Shown: positions 1 to 8,305, counted from the first letter of the stretch. The stretch is DNA of 64,000 bases from an uncultured Cohaesibacter sp. (GCF_963676485.1 NZ_OY781114.1:3302501-3366500); one strand, 5' to 3'. Translations and numbers: made by a program. The notes: generated by a model not told the origin, from the sequence alone.

Positions 1-435
1 CTTTGCGATCTGCTTGAGCTTTTCAAAGCGCGGGAGTGCACGTCGATAGTAGGCGACGCAAAGCTTGCGTCCTGTCTCTTTGGCTGCGGCCTCCATTGTT
101 CGGCATTCTTCAGGATTAAGCGCCATGGGCTTTTCGACCAGAACATCCTTGCCTGCCCGCATCGCCCGGATCGCATAGTCTGCGTGGGTATGGGGCGGCG
201 TTGCGATGTAAATCGCTGTCAAATCCGGATTTTGAATGAGTGCATCCGCATCGGCTGTCCAGTCCGCTACACCGTGTCGTTTGGCATAGTCTGCTGCCTT
301 TTCCGGATCGCGGCGCATCACGCAGCAAAGCTCTGATCTATCGGTCTTTTGCAGGGCCGGGCCGCTTTTCTTCTCGGTGACATCACCGCAGCCAAGAATG
401 CCCCATCGAACGTGTTTTTCACCTTGTGCTGACAT
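1..435 (-). CDS. Gfo/Idh/MocA family oxidoreductase, N-terminal part (cut by window edge)
   Basis: Only the first 145 residues lie in the window; the rest continues past base 1. The protein opens with a Rossmann nucleotide-binding segment (WGILGCGDVTEKKSG, about residues 10–24) and has the family signature EKPMAL about 100 residues in, after the typical IYIATPPHTHADYA stretch. Members oxidise or epimerise sugars and polyols with NAD(P). The start is fixed by a near-perfect Shine-Dalgarno sequence (AGGAGGTGAT) just before the ATG at 435. It is transcribed away from uxaA, so the 483-base gap between them is a divergent control region. The substrate cannot be read from this fragment; the neighbours suggest sugar-acid metabolism. 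Confidence 0.9.
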   Translation of the reverse strand, partial: MSAQGEKHVRWGILGCGDVTEKKSGPALQKTDRSELCCVMRRDPEKAADYAKRHGVADWTADADALIQNPDLTAIYIATPPHTHADYAIRAMRAGKDVLVEKPMALNPEECRTMEAAAKETGRKLCVAYYRRALPRFEKLKQIAK

Positions 436-668
436 ATCACCTCCTGTTGTCTGTTGCCCTCTTTTGATGAGATGGCATCAGTTTCAGAATATACCGCCGG
501 GTATGCGGGAAGCAATGAGAAGGATCGCTTGTGAGTGATGATTGGGTGGTCTATCTGCGAAAAAAACACAAAGTGAAACAAAGACTTTGTGCTGCCTCTT
601 GTTGGAGGGTGGGAAAGGGGAGACCGGTTTTCGGTTGGGGGCAAGATGCGGTTTGACTTCTTGAACAT

Positions 669-679
669 ACATTGGATGT
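669..679. promoter_or_regulatory. candidate operator ACATTGGATGT before uxaA
   Basis: This is an inverted repeat of ACAT/ATGT around three bases. Near-copies lie before dctP (4221–4231) and twice before the gntR gene (8169–8179, 8192–8202). Read in one orientation all four share ATWGGATG. It sits about 35 bases upstream of the best promoter match. Binding by the GntR/FCD protein encoded at 7312–8040 is inferred, not shown. Confidence 0.55.
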
Positions 680-714
680 TTTTTCAATTATCAGGGAATC
701 CAAGGCAATATTCC

Positions 715-744
715 TTGACAAAACTATGGGAAAACCGATATTCA
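715..744 (+). promoter_or_regulatory. candidate promoter for uxaA–uxaB
   Basis: TTGACA (715–720) and TATTCA (739–744) are separated by 18 bases, a good match to a housekeeping sigma promoter. It would give an untranslated leader of about 165 bases before uxaA. Apart from the operator at 669–679, I see no coding signal in the 436–918 gap; the short reading frames there lack ribosome binding sites and family features. Confidence 0.45.
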
Positions 745-918
745 TGGGATGAATTAAGAGTGCGCCTGATGGTCGGTTTCCTGCCTTCAAATGCGTCTTC
801 AGCCCGGGAAAACGGGCATGGATGCGATGAAACGGCGATGTAGGACCAGTCAAATTAGACTTGAAACGGACCCCATATCACGGCGCGGGCAATGAATTTA
901 AGAAAGGACTGCGGGAGA

Positions 919-2457
919 ATGAGCAAGAGACCACCGATTGTTTTGAACCCAATGGACACAATAGCGGTTTTGCCTCATGGAGCGAAGAAGGGGGAAGATC
1001 CCCTCGCGCTTGGTACTGTGCTTGATGGCAACATCATGCCAGGGCACAAGATTGCCCGCAAGGCACATGAGCTGGGCGAGGCAATCATCAAGTTCGGCCA
1101 GATCATCGGGCGTGCCACGCAACCGATTGCCGCTGGTGAACATGTGCATTCCCACAATTGTGCTTTCTCGGATCATGGCCAGAATTACGAGATTGGCTGC
1201 GATTATGAAGCGGCCAAGGCTGCCGTGCCCAATCTGGAAGCGCGCACCTTCATGGGCTACAAACGCGCCAATGGTACAATCGGCACGCGTAACTATGTCG
1301 CCCTCTGCTCAACGGTGAACTGCTCGTCCACGGTTGTGCATCGCGCCGCTCAGGAGCTGCAGATCGAAGGCGCTTTCGATGATTATGAGAATGTCGACGG
1401 CGTGGCGATCTTCACTCATGAATCTGGCTGCGGCATGAATAACAAGGGTTTGGGCTTCGAGATTCTCGATAAGGTCCTTTGGGGCCATGCAACCCACCCG
1501 AATGTTGGCGTGGCTCTGTTTATCGGTCTTGGCTGCGAAGTGATGCAGATTTCCAAGATGCGCGAGAATTTTGACGATCCGAACCAAAGCCTGATGGACC
1601 GTTTCATTTCCATGACCATTCAGGAAGAAGGGGGCACCCGCAAAACCATCGACGCCGTGAAGGCGAAGGTGCGTGAATTGCTGCCAGAGCTGAACAAGGC
1701 CAAGCGCGAACCTTGCCCGGCGTCTGAGCTCAAGATTGCCCTGCAGTGCGGCGCATCCGACGGCTTCTCGGGCATCACCGCCAACCCGGCTCTTGGTGTG
1801 GCCTCCGATATGCTGGTTGGCCTTGGGGCGACCTCGATCCTGTCGGAAACCTCTGAGATCTATGGCGCCGAGCAGCTTCTTCTGCGTCGTGCCGTGAGCA
1901 AGGAAGTGGGCGACAAACTGGTTTCCCAGATTCATTGGTGGGAAGACTATGTGGAGATGCACAAGGGCAGCCTCGACAATAACCCGAGCCCGGGCAACAA
2001 GGCTGGCGGCTTGACCACCATTCTGGAAAAATCCCTCGGCGCAACGGCCAAATCCGGCTCTGCACCGCTGGCGGCGGTCTATGACTATGCCGAACGGGTG
2101 ACCGAGCATGGCTTTGTCTTTATGGATACCCCGGGATATGACCCTGTGTGCGGCACCGGTCAGATTGCTGGTGGTGCGCATATGATCATCTTCACAACCG
2201 GTCGCGGCTCTGCCTATGGGTCCAAACCGGCGCCGACCATCAAGGTGGCTTCCAACGATCATTTGTTTGCCTCCATGCCGGACGATATGGACATCAACTG
2301 CGGTGACATCCTCTCTGAAGGGGTCACGCTTGAGCAGAAGGGTGCCGAGATCGTTGAGGAGATCCTCAAGGTTGCCTCTGGCGCACCGACCAAATCGGAA
2401 GCGCTTGGTCTTGGCGATAACGAGTTTATTCCCTGGCATATTGGCGCGGTGATGTGA
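919..2457 (+). CDS. uxaA: altronate dehydratase UxaA
   Basis: Dehydrates D-altronate to 2-keto-3-deoxy-D-gluconate, a late step of galacturonate and tagaturonate catabolism. The 512-residue protein is close to the usual size of about 495. It has an N-terminal SAF-like domain (residues about 10–90, including LDGNIMPGHKIARKAHELG) followed by the large UxaA/GarD catalytic domain with conserved cysteine-containing segments such as HESGCGMNN and GYDPVCGTGQIAGGA. An upstream ATG at 892 has no ribosome binding site; the ATG at 919 follows AAGGA and GGGAG, so I start there. uxaB follows 72 bases downstream on the same strand and performs the preceding step, so the two probably form an operon. Regulation by the nearby GntR protein is inferred from the operator at 669. 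Confidence 0.93.
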   Translation: MSKRPPIVLNPMDTIAVLPHGAKKGEDPLALGTVLDGNIMPGHKIARKAHELGEAIIKFGQIIGRATQPIAAGEHVHSHNCAFSDHGQNYEIGCDYEAAKAAVPNLEARTFMGYKRANGTIGTRNYVALCSTVNCSSTVVHRAAQELQIEGAFDDYENVDGVAIFTHESGCGMNNKGLGFEILDKVLWGHATHPNVGVALFIGLGCEVMQISKMRENFDDPNQSLMDRFISMTIQEEGGTRKTIDAVKAKVRELLPELNKAKREPCPASELKIALQCGASDGFSGITANPALGVASDMLVGLGATSILSETSEIYGAEQLLLRRAVSKEVGDKLVSQIHWWEDYVEMHKGSLDNNPSPGNKAGGLTTILEKSLGATAKSGSAPLAAVYDYAERVTEHGFVFMDTPGYDPVCGTGQIAGGAHMIIFTTGRGSAYGSKPAPTIKVASNDHLFASMPDDMDINCGDILSEGVTLEQKGAEIVEEILKVASGAPTKSEALGLGDNEFIPWHIGAVM

Positions 2458-2468
2458 TCTCCGCCTCT

Positions 2469-2490
2469 TCGGTGCCCGATTGGGCACCGA
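2469..2490 (+). other. intercistronic hairpin between uxaA and uxaB
   Basis: A perfect 9-bp stem (TCGGTGCCC with GGGCACCGA) closes a 4-base GATT loop. No T-tract follows, so it is not a normal intrinsic terminator. It could stabilise the 3' end of the uxaA message or tune the uxaA:uxaB ratio. Confidence 0.6.
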
Positions 2491-2529
2491 AAGATTATCA
2501 AATTCAAGATCTTAAAAGGAACGAATTCA

Positions 2530-3987
2530 ATGCAACGCGTGAATGAGAGCAATCTTGGCGGTCGGCCTCGTCCGACAGAGCGGATCATTCAGTTTGGCGA
2601 AGGCAACTTCCTCAGAGCCTTCATGGACTGGAAAATTGATCGCATGAACGAGGATTGCAATAGCGATTATGGTGTCGTTATTGTCCGTCCGATCGATGGC
2701 GGTGTACCGATCTCGCTCAATGACAGCGATGGTGTTTACACGGTTCTCTCCCGTGGTGTTGGTCCGGATGGGGAAGCTGTGTCCGATGCGCGGCTGATTT
2801 CGGCTGTGCGCCGCGAACTCAATGCTGTGAAACAGTGGGATGAGGTTCTTGCGCTGGCCCGCAACACTGATTTTGTTGCCGTGGTCTCCAACACTACAGA
2901 AGCCGGTATCGTTTACAATGCCGACTGCAAGGCAACCGATACGCCTCCGGCTTCCTATCCGGCCAAGGTCACCCGCCTGTTGCTCGAGCGCTTCAACAGT
3001 TGCGGCGGTGTGGATGCTCCAGGCTTCCACTTCCTGCCTTGCGAACTGATTGACCACAATGCCGATGAGCTGGAAAAATGCGTGCATCAGCATGCCAAGG
3101 ATTGGGATCTGGGAGCAGATTTCATGAGCTGGCTGGAAAGCAAGAACGCCTTCTTCAACACGTTGGTTGACCGCATCGTGCCGGGCTATCCGCGCGATGA
3201 AGCTGCGGACATCGAGAAGGAACTGGGCTATCTGGATCCTCTGATGGTGACCGGTGAACTGTTCCACTTCCTCGTGATCGAGCAGCGCGAAGGCAAGCCT
3301 GATCTGTGTCTGCCGATGGCAGAAAAGGATGCCGGTACGGTGATCGTGCCCAATGCGGACGGCTACAAGGAACGCAAGGTGGCGATCCTGAATGGCGCCC
3401 ATACCGGTCTTTGCCCTCTGGCGCTTCTGTCAGGCACCAATTCGGTGAAGGAAGCCATGGATAATGAGGCCGCCCGGGGCTTCCTCAATACCATGCTGGA
3501 AACGGAAATCATCCCGTATCTGTCGTTGCCGCGCGAAGAGCTGAACGAGTTCAGCGCAGAGGTTCTGCGCCGGTTTGCCAACCCGTTCATCGTGCATCGC
3601 TGGTACGATATTTCGCTGAATGGTCTGGCCAAGTTCCACACCCGCAATCTGCCACGCTTTGAAAGCGCCATGGCGGCAACGGGCAAAGCACCGCGTTGCA
3701 TGAGCCTTTCGCTGGCTGCCTGGCTGGCCTTCTATACCGGAGCCTTTGAAGGCAGTGCTGAGCTTCCGCCGCGCGATGCCGAAGACGTGATTGCCAAGAT
3801 GGCTGAAATCGGTGCGCTCAAAGAGGCGCAAGGCGTTGAAGCAATGGTCAAGGCCTACCTCGGCGAAGAAAGCATCTGGGGGAAATCTCTGGCGAACGAC
3901 ACACTGGTCGCTGCCGTCTCTGAAGCTTATGCGTTCCTGACGGATGGAAGCTTCTCTCTTGATAGTCTGAAACAATGGGTTCAGTGA
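2530..3987 (+). CDS. uxaB: tagaturonate reductase (altronate oxidoreductase) UxaB
   Basis: Reduces D-tagaturonate to D-altronate with NADH; a member of the mannitol dehydrogenase/polyol-specific long-chain family. The 485 residues match the family length. The dinucleotide-binding segment IIQFGEGNFLRAFMDWK is at about residues 19–35, and the catalytic-region signature KVAILNGAHTGL is at about 282–293. A clear AAAAGGA ribosome binding site precedes the ATG. It lies directly downstream of uxaA, which consumes its product. A fructuronate reductase (UxuB) is the main alternative in this family, but pairing with UxaA rather than UxuA favours UxaB. A strong terminator follows at 4051. Confidence 0.92.
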   Translation: MQRVNESNLGGRPRPTERIIQFGEGNFLRAFMDWKIDRMNEDCNSDYGVVIVRPIDGGVPISLNDSDGVYTVLSRGVGPDGEAVSDARLISAVRRELNAVKQWDEVLALARNTDFVAVVSNTTEAGIVYNADCKATDTPPASYPAKVTRLLLERFNSCGGVDAPGFHFLPCELIDHNADELEKCVHQHAKDWDLGADFMSWLESKNAFFNTLVDRIVPGYPRDEAADIEKELGYLDPLMVTGELFHFLVIEQREGKPDLCLPMAEKDAGTVIVPNADGYKERKVAILNGAHTGLCPLALLSGTNSVKEAMDNEAARGFLNTMLETEIIPYLSLPREELNEFSAEVLRRFANPFIVHRWYDISLNGLAKFHTRNLPRFESAMAATGKAPRCMSLSLAAWLAFYTGAFEGSAELPPRDAEDVIAKMAEIGALKEAQGVEAMVKAYLGEESIWGKSLANDTLVAAVSEAYAFLTDGSFSLDSLKQWVQ

Positions 3988-4050
3988 CCGCGTTTCTCTG
4001 AAGGTCAGAGTAAAACGGGCGCAATTCAGAACTTATAGTTTTGCATTTTT

Positions 4051-4088
4051 GAAGTCTGGCGCCGATCACGGCGGCAGACTTCTTTTTT
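4051..4088 (+). terminator. intrinsic terminator after uxaAB
   Basis: GAAGTCTG (4051–4058) pairs with CAGACTTC (4075–4082), with an inner CGCC/GGCG extension, followed at once by six T. This ends the uxaA–uxaB transcript and makes the downstream transporter a separate unit. Confidence 0.85.
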
Positions 4089-4220
4089 AGGTTTCGTGAT
4101 CCTGATGATGCCGCGCCAAAGGCGGTGTATTTCTGGCTTCTTCTACCCTTGATATTGCTGCGCAAGGCCGATGTCAGATGTCTCTTTCGATATTCTACAA
4201 AAATATACCAATTCTCTAAA

Positions 4221-4231
4221 ACATAGGATGT
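4221..4231. promoter_or_regulatory. candidate operator ACATAGGATGT before the TRAP transporter
   Basis: A perfect ACAT-N3-ATGT inverted repeat with the same AGGATG core as the sites at 669 and 8169–8202. It overlaps a TATATT sequence (4230–4235) that could be a −10 element, which would suit repression. A TTGACA at 4268–4273 is another possible promoter element but has no good −10. Confidence 0.55.
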
Positions 4232-4306
4232 ATATTGCGAAATAGGCAGAAAATAGCCGAATATTTATTGACATAAAGAATAATTATGTGGCAATCATGG
4301 GATGAA

Positions 4307-4341
4307 ATGGCGAGCGATGAGGTCCCCCCTCATCTCGCCAT
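4307..4341 (+). other. long hairpin in the dctP leader
   Basis: ATGGCGAG plus ATGAGG (4307–4322, with a two-base CG bulge) pairs with CCTCATCTCGCCAT (4328–4341) across a 5-base loop: 14 pairs. There is no T-tract after it. It ends 57 bases before the dctP start codon. It could protect the abundant binding-protein mRNA or be a protein-binding site on DNA. Confidence 0.6.
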
Positions 4342-4398
4342 GTAAAGGTCCACATTCAATGGATCTTGCGAACTTCAGGACCCTATATGGGAGGGATT

Positions 4399-5373
4399 AT
4401 GAAAACTCTGCTCAAATACTCCGTTGCAGCTGCCGTCGCATTGACTGCCATGGTTAGCGCTGCAATGGCTGATGTGACCATTAAAGTTGCTTACGAAAAC
4501 AACCCAGGCGAACCTCTTGACATCGTTGTCAATAAATGGGCCAAAGATCTGGAAGCAAAAAGCAACGGGACCATCAAACTGGAACTGTATCCTAGCTCGC
4601 AGCTTGGTTCCAAACAGGACGTGACCGAACAGGCTATGTTCGGCTCTAACGTCATCACCATTAGTGATGTTGGTTTCCTTTCCGATTTCGTTCCTGATCT
4701 GGGTATTCTGTTTGGCCCATATCTGACCGAAGATCCGGCAAAACTTTTCGCTATCTATGAGAGCGACTGGTTCAAGGAAAAAGAAAAAGAGCTGAATGAA
4801 AAAGGCGTTCATCTGGTCATGAAGAACTACCTGTATGGTGTTCGTCAGCTGATTGCCAACAAGCCGGTTCGTACCCCTGAAGATCTCAAAGGTCTGAAGA
4901 TCCGTACGCCAAATAACGTCATGCAGATCAAGGCTATCGAAGCAATGGGCGGTACGCCGACCCCGATGCCTCTTGGTGAAGCTTACACCGCTCTGTCTCA
5001 GGGCATCATTGATGGTGTAGAAAACCCGCTTGCCGTGATCTATGGCGCCAAGTTCCAGGAAGAAGCCAAGTATCTCTCCATGATCAACTATCTGACGAAC
5101 ACCTCCGTGTTCATCGGTGGTGAAGCTTTCTTCCAGACCCTGGACAAGAAAGACCTGGATCTGATCCATGAAACTGCATATGACGCAGGTGTATTCAGCC
5201 AGCAGCTCGCAAAGGAAAGCGAAGCTGACTTCATTGCAAAATTCAAGGAAGCCGGTGTAGAGGTTATCTATCCTGACACAGCTCCTTTCCGCGAAAAAGC
5301 AATGGCTGTTTATAGCCAGTTCCCTGAGTGGAGCGATGGACTTTACGACAAAATCCAGGCCGAACTGAAGTAA
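4399..5373 (+). CDS. TRAP transporter solute-binding protein, DctP type (likely sugar acid)
   Basis: Periplasmic receptor that delivers substrate to the DctQ/DctM membrane proteins encoded just downstream. The 324-residue protein starts with a Sec signal peptide (MKTLLKYSVAAAVALTAMVS, cleavage after AMA) and has the DctP features: an arginine-bearing GLKIRTPNN segment, which in the family binds the substrate carboxylate, and the ALSQGIIDGVENP helix. I start at 4399 because GGGAGGG lies just upstream; the earlier in-frame ATGs have no such site. Uronate or aldonate as ligand is inferred from neighbouring uxaA, uxaB and the GntR regulator. Confidence 0.93.
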   Translation: MKTLLKYSVAAAVALTAMVSAAMADVTIKVAYENNPGEPLDIVVNKWAKDLEAKSNGTIKLELYPSSQLGSKQDVTEQAMFGSNVITISDVGFLSDFVPDLGILFGPYLTEDPAKLFAIYESDWFKEKEKELNEKGVHLVMKNYLYGVRQLIANKPVRTPEDLKGLKIRTPNNVMQIKAIEAMGGTPTPMPLGEAYTALSQGIIDGVENPLAVIYGAKFQEEAKYLSMINYLTNTSVFIGGEAFFQTLDKKDLDLIHETAYDAGVFSQQLAKESEADFIAKFKEAGVEVIYPDTAPFREKAMAVYSQFPEWSDGLYDKIQAELK

Positions 5374-5390
5374 TTCGGCATTCCATTTTA

Positions 5391-5421
5391 GCCTGCCGCA
5401 CATGGTGCGGCAGGCTTTTTT
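5391..5421 (+). terminator. strong terminator between dctP and dctQ
   Basis: A perfect 11-bp GC-rich stem (5391–5401 with 5405–5415) with a 3-base ATG loop is followed by six T. It lies inside what should be one transporter operon, so it probably acts as a partial terminator that makes the binding protein more abundant than the membrane subunits. Confidence 0.9.
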
Positions 5422-5449
5422 CAAAGCTTTGACTTGAAACGGAATTCCA

Positions 5450-5938
5450 ATGTCTATAACGCGTCGAATCTTTACGATTCTGCTGGGCCTACCACTAGCC
5501 TATCTGGTTCTGGCTACCTCCTATTCAGTTTTTATGCGTTACTGGATGGAAGATCCCATTTTGTGGATGGAAGAAACGTCCGGCCTTGCCATGATCTGGG
5601 TTGTCATGATCGGTGCAATGTGCGCAGAGCGTGATGGTGAAAACCTGTCCATCGCATTTCTGACCGAACTGATGGGCGAGAAGACCCGTTTGGTTTGCTC
5701 GGTTTGTGTTTCCCTGATCTCTATCGGACTGCTGCTCTATATCGCCTATCTGGGCCACAGCCTTGCCAACCGTGTCGCTTTCAAGCTGACGGGCGTGCTG
5801 AAGCTTTCCTGGTACTGGATCGATATTGCTGTGCCGGTCGGCATGATCGGATCTGCGGTGTTCGTCGCCATCAACATGGTGAAAAAAATCCGTGGTCTGG
5901 ATCATCAAGAACATAATAAGGAAGGAGAAGCAGCATGA
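5450..5938 (+). CDS. TRAP transporter small membrane subunit, DctQ type
   Basis: Small permease subunit that pairs with DctM in the inner membrane. At 162 residues with four hydrophobic segments (roughly 10–28, 45–62, 82–102 and 125–147) it matches the family, as does the WMEETSGLAMIW segment after helix 1 that corresponds to the usual WxEE motif. The start is 76 bases after the dctP stop and follows the terminator; the ribosome binding site is weak. Its last four bases (ATGA) overlap the dctM start, so the two are translationally coupled. Confidence 0.92.
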   Translation: MSITRRIFTILLGLPLAYLVLATSYSVFMRYWMEDPILWMEETSGLAMIWVVMIGAMCAERDGENLSIAFLTELMGEKTRLVCSVCVSLISIGLLLYIAYLGHSLANRVAFKLTGVLKLSWYWIDIAVPVGMIGSAVFVAINMVKKIRGLDHQEHNKEGEAA

Positions 5939-7218
5939 CATGGCTGTGGATCGTCCCTCTCATGTTGGTCGCCTTTTCGCTCAACATGCGCCTTTATCTC
6001 GGCATTCTTTTGGCCGTGCTTTGCTACTTCACCTTTTTCTCATTTACCCCGCCTGAAATCGCAATCCAGCGTTTCATCGCGCCTGCACTCAATACCTCTC
6101 TGCTGGCAATTCCTTTCTTTGTCATGCTAGGTACGCTTATGGCGCATTCCGGGGTGGCTGAACGCATCATCGACGTTGCCCTGCTTCTGGTTGGCCGTAT
6201 TCGTGGTGGTCTGGCTCTGACCAACATTCTGGTAAGCAGTCTGCTTGGTGGTCTTTCTGCCTCGAACCTCGCCGATAGTGCGATGTTGACCCGCATGATG
6301 GTTCCCGAGATGGAGCGTCATGGCTATGACCGCGGCTTTTCTGCTGCCGTTACGGCTGCAGGCTCTCTGATCACGCCGATCATTCCTCCCGGAATTGCTC
6401 TCATCATTTACGCGCTGATCGCCGACGTGTCTGTTGCTTCGATGTTCATGGCCGGTATCCTGCCCGGATTGCTCTGCGCCGTCCTCTTGATGGTCACCGC
6501 CTATTTCGTGTCGGTCAAGCGTGGCTATCTGCCCAAAAGCATGGAGCGTCCTACAAGACGTGAAGCTGGTATCACCATTCTGCGCTCTTGGCCTGCTTTC
6601 CTGCTGATCATCGTTATCATCGGTGGTATCCGCCTTGGTATCTTCACGCCGACGGAAGCGGGCGCTGTTGCCGTGCTTGCCATCATCCTGATCGGTACTT
6701 TGTTGCACCGCACGATGACCCTTGGTGACATTCTCAACTCCATCTATTCCGCAGGTAAGTCCACGGCATCGGTGCTGTTGATCATCATGGCCAGTGGTGC
6801 GCTTGGCTGGATCTTCTCCAATGAGAAAGCCGGTATCGCATTTGCCGAGTTGATCACGAACTTCACCACCAACAAGTATCTGTTCCTGATCACACTCAAC
6901 GTTGCCCTGTTGTTCTTTGGCATGTTGATCGAGGGTACGGCGCTGATGATCATTCTGGTGCCTCTGCTCAAACCGACCCTTATGAGCATGGGGATCGACC
7001 CGGTCCATTTCGGTATCATTATGATCCTCAACATGTCCATCGGCACGCTGACCCCTCCGGTTGGCACGGTGATGCTGGTTGTTTCCCAGCTTGCCAATGT
7101 TGATGTGATGCGCTTTACCAAAGCCGCAGTGCCTTTCTACATCGCTCTGTTCCTGGCGCTTGGTCTGGTCATCTTTATTCCGGAAATCTCCCTGCTGCTT
7201 CCTCATCTTAGTCAGTAA
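5935..7218 (+). CDS. TRAP transporter large permease subunit, DctM type
   Basis: The ion-coupled permease that moves substrate across the inner membrane using a sodium gradient in characterised members. The 427 residues contain about 12 hydrophobic segments and family motifs: GGLSASNLADSAML near residue 104, ITPIIPPGIALIIYALIADV near 146, and LNMSIGTLTPPVGTVMLV near 365. The start overlaps dctQ by four bases, with GGAGAAG upstream as ribosome binding site. A bidirectional terminator follows, separating it from the convergent gntR gene. Confidence 0.94.
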   Translation: MTWLWIVPLMLVAFSLNMRLYLGILLAVLCYFTFFSFTPPEIAIQRFIAPALNTSLLAIPFFVMLGTLMAHSGVAERIIDVALLLVGRIRGGLALTNILVSSLLGGLSASNLADSAMLTRMMVPEMERHGYDRGFSAAVTAAGSLITPIIPPGIALIIYALIADVSVASMFMAGILPGLLCAVLLMVTAYFVSVKRGYLPKSMERPTRREAGITILRSWPAFLLIIVIIGGIRLGIFTPTEAGAVAVLAIILIGTLLHRTMTLGDILNSIYSAGKSTASVLLIIMASGALGWIFSNEKAGIAFAELITNFTTNKYLFLITLNVALLFFGMLIEGTALMIILVPLLKPTLMSMGIDPVHFGIIMILNMSIGTLTPPVGTVMLVVSQLANVDVMRFTKAAVPFYIALFLALGLVIFIPEISLLLPHLSQ

Positions 7219-7237
7219 GAGATTGATACAGATAAAC

Positions 7238-7268
7238 AAAAGCCCCGCAGTTTGACTGCGGGGCTTTT
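7238..7268. terminator. bidirectional terminator between dctM and gntR
   Basis: AAAAGCCCCGCAG-type arm (7238–7250) pairs with CTGCGGGGCTTTT (7256–7268) across TTTGA. The A-run and T-run on the two sides let it serve both convergent transcripts. Confidence 0.9.
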
Positions 7269-7311
7269 GTGTTTCTTAAAAGAAAGGGAATGAGGAATAT
7301 AGCCTGACAGG

Positions 7312-8040
7312 TTACTTGTCCTGATCGGTTGTCTCGACCGGCTCTTCGTCTAGCGAGAAGAAATCGGGATGCGCCTTGACCCAGCTCTGGACGCCGCTGA
7401 CATGGGTATACATGGCATATTTGGCGCCTTCGACATCCTGAGCTTCAATGCAGTTCAAAACTGCTTCATGTTCGATGCGTAGATTGTTGGTTGCACTATC
7501 CGTCATGCGGTTGCGCCAGATGCGTGCCCTGAGGGCCGGGGCGGAGACCACATTGAGCAGAGAGACCATGATCGGGTTCTGGGTTGTCTCTGCGATGATA
7601 TGGTGGAACTCGGAGTCCTTCTTGAGAAGAGTGCCGGTGTCCTCTGCATTCAGCATGGCCTGATGGCATTGTTTGAGGCGATCGAGGTCTGATTTGGTGC
7701 GTCGCGCGGCTGCAATGGCCGTTGTATGCAGTTCCATCATGATGCGGATTTCCAGAAACCACAAGACAGCTTCCGGACCGGAAACGTCGACGGCGAACCG
7801 CAGGGTTTCGATCATCTGGGTTGGATCAAGGCCCGACACATAGGTGCCATCGCCCTGCCTGGCCTCGAGAATTTTCATGGCGCTCATCGCACGAACCGCT
7901 TCACGCAGGGAATTGCGCGAAACTCCGAGTTGTGTAGAAAACTCGGCCTCGTTTGGAAGGCGATCTCCGGGTTTGATTTTTCCTGTTCGAATCAAATCCT
8001 GAACCAATGAAATAGCCAGATCTACCTTGGGGCTGCTCAT
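7312..8040 (-). CDS. GntR-family regulator, FCD (FadR) subfamily
   Basis: DNA-binding regulator, probably of the sugar-acid locus. The N-terminal winged helix-turn-helix is typical (GKIKPGDRLPNEAEFSTQLG then SRNSLREAVRAM, about residues 17–52), followed by an all-helical FCD effector domain with the expected metal/ligand-binding histidine pattern (EFHHIIAETTQNPIM). I start at the ATG at 8040 (MSSPKVDLA), preceded by GAGG and matching usual family N-termini; the frame is open up to 8187, which would add 49 unlikely residues and run into the operators. In related systems such proteins repress uronate genes and are relieved by an intermediate; this is inferred here. Confidence 0.9.
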   Translation of the reverse strand: MSSPKVDLAISLVQDLIRTGKIKPGDRLPNEAEFSTQLGVSRNSLREAVRAMSAMKILEARQGDGTYVSGLDPTQMIETLRFAVDVSGPEAVLWFLEIRIMMELHTTAIAAARRTKSDLDRLKQCHQAMLNAEDTGTLLKKDSEFHHIIAETTQNPIMVSLLNVVSAPALRARIWRNRMTDSATNNLRIEHEAVLNCIEAQDVEGAKYAMYTHVSGVQSWVKAHPDFFSLDEEPVETTDQDK

Positions 8041-8111
8041 GTGCGTGGGTACCTCATTTGAAAACTGATAAGTTGTAACATGATCAATTTGACCCTTTGA
8101 GTCAATGATCC

Positions 8112-8123
8112 CACCAATTGGTG
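8112..8123. promoter_or_regulatory. 12-bp palindrome in the gntR leader
   Basis: CACCAATTGGTG is a perfect palindrome about 70 bases upstream of the chosen gntR start. Its TGGT/ACCA halves are common in GntR/FadR-family operators, so it may be an autoregulatory site. No second copy is evident near the other genes of the locus. Confidence 0.4.
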
Positions 8124-8168
8124 AAATCATGCGGATTCCATGCCGTTCCTTTGTCTTTATCTTGACAA

Positions 8169-8202
8169 TCATCCTATGATTATGCAATAAAACATCCTAT
8201 CA
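8169..8202. promoter_or_regulatory. tandem candidate operators before gntR
   Basis: Two motif copies, TCATCCTATGA (8169–8179) and ACATCCTATCA (8192–8202), start 23 bases apart, about two helical turns. In the reverse orientation both contain ATAGGATG, as do the sites before uxaA and dctP. A weaker half-match (ACATAGGA) is at 8254–8261, toward the dehydrogenase gene. The position suits autoregulation and perhaps control of the divergent dehydrogenase. Confidence 0.55.
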
Positions 8203-8305
8203 ATTGCACGTAAATCACAAGCTATAGGTGAATTTTCGTGCTTTTAGGAACAAACATAGGAGCTATATGGGGATTTGTCCGAAAAAGAGACTTCGGATAG
8301 CCCAA

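Noticed and set aside
436-918. Several overlapping short frames on both strands
   Set aside because: No start signals or family resemblance; the region fits a divergent promoter with operator.
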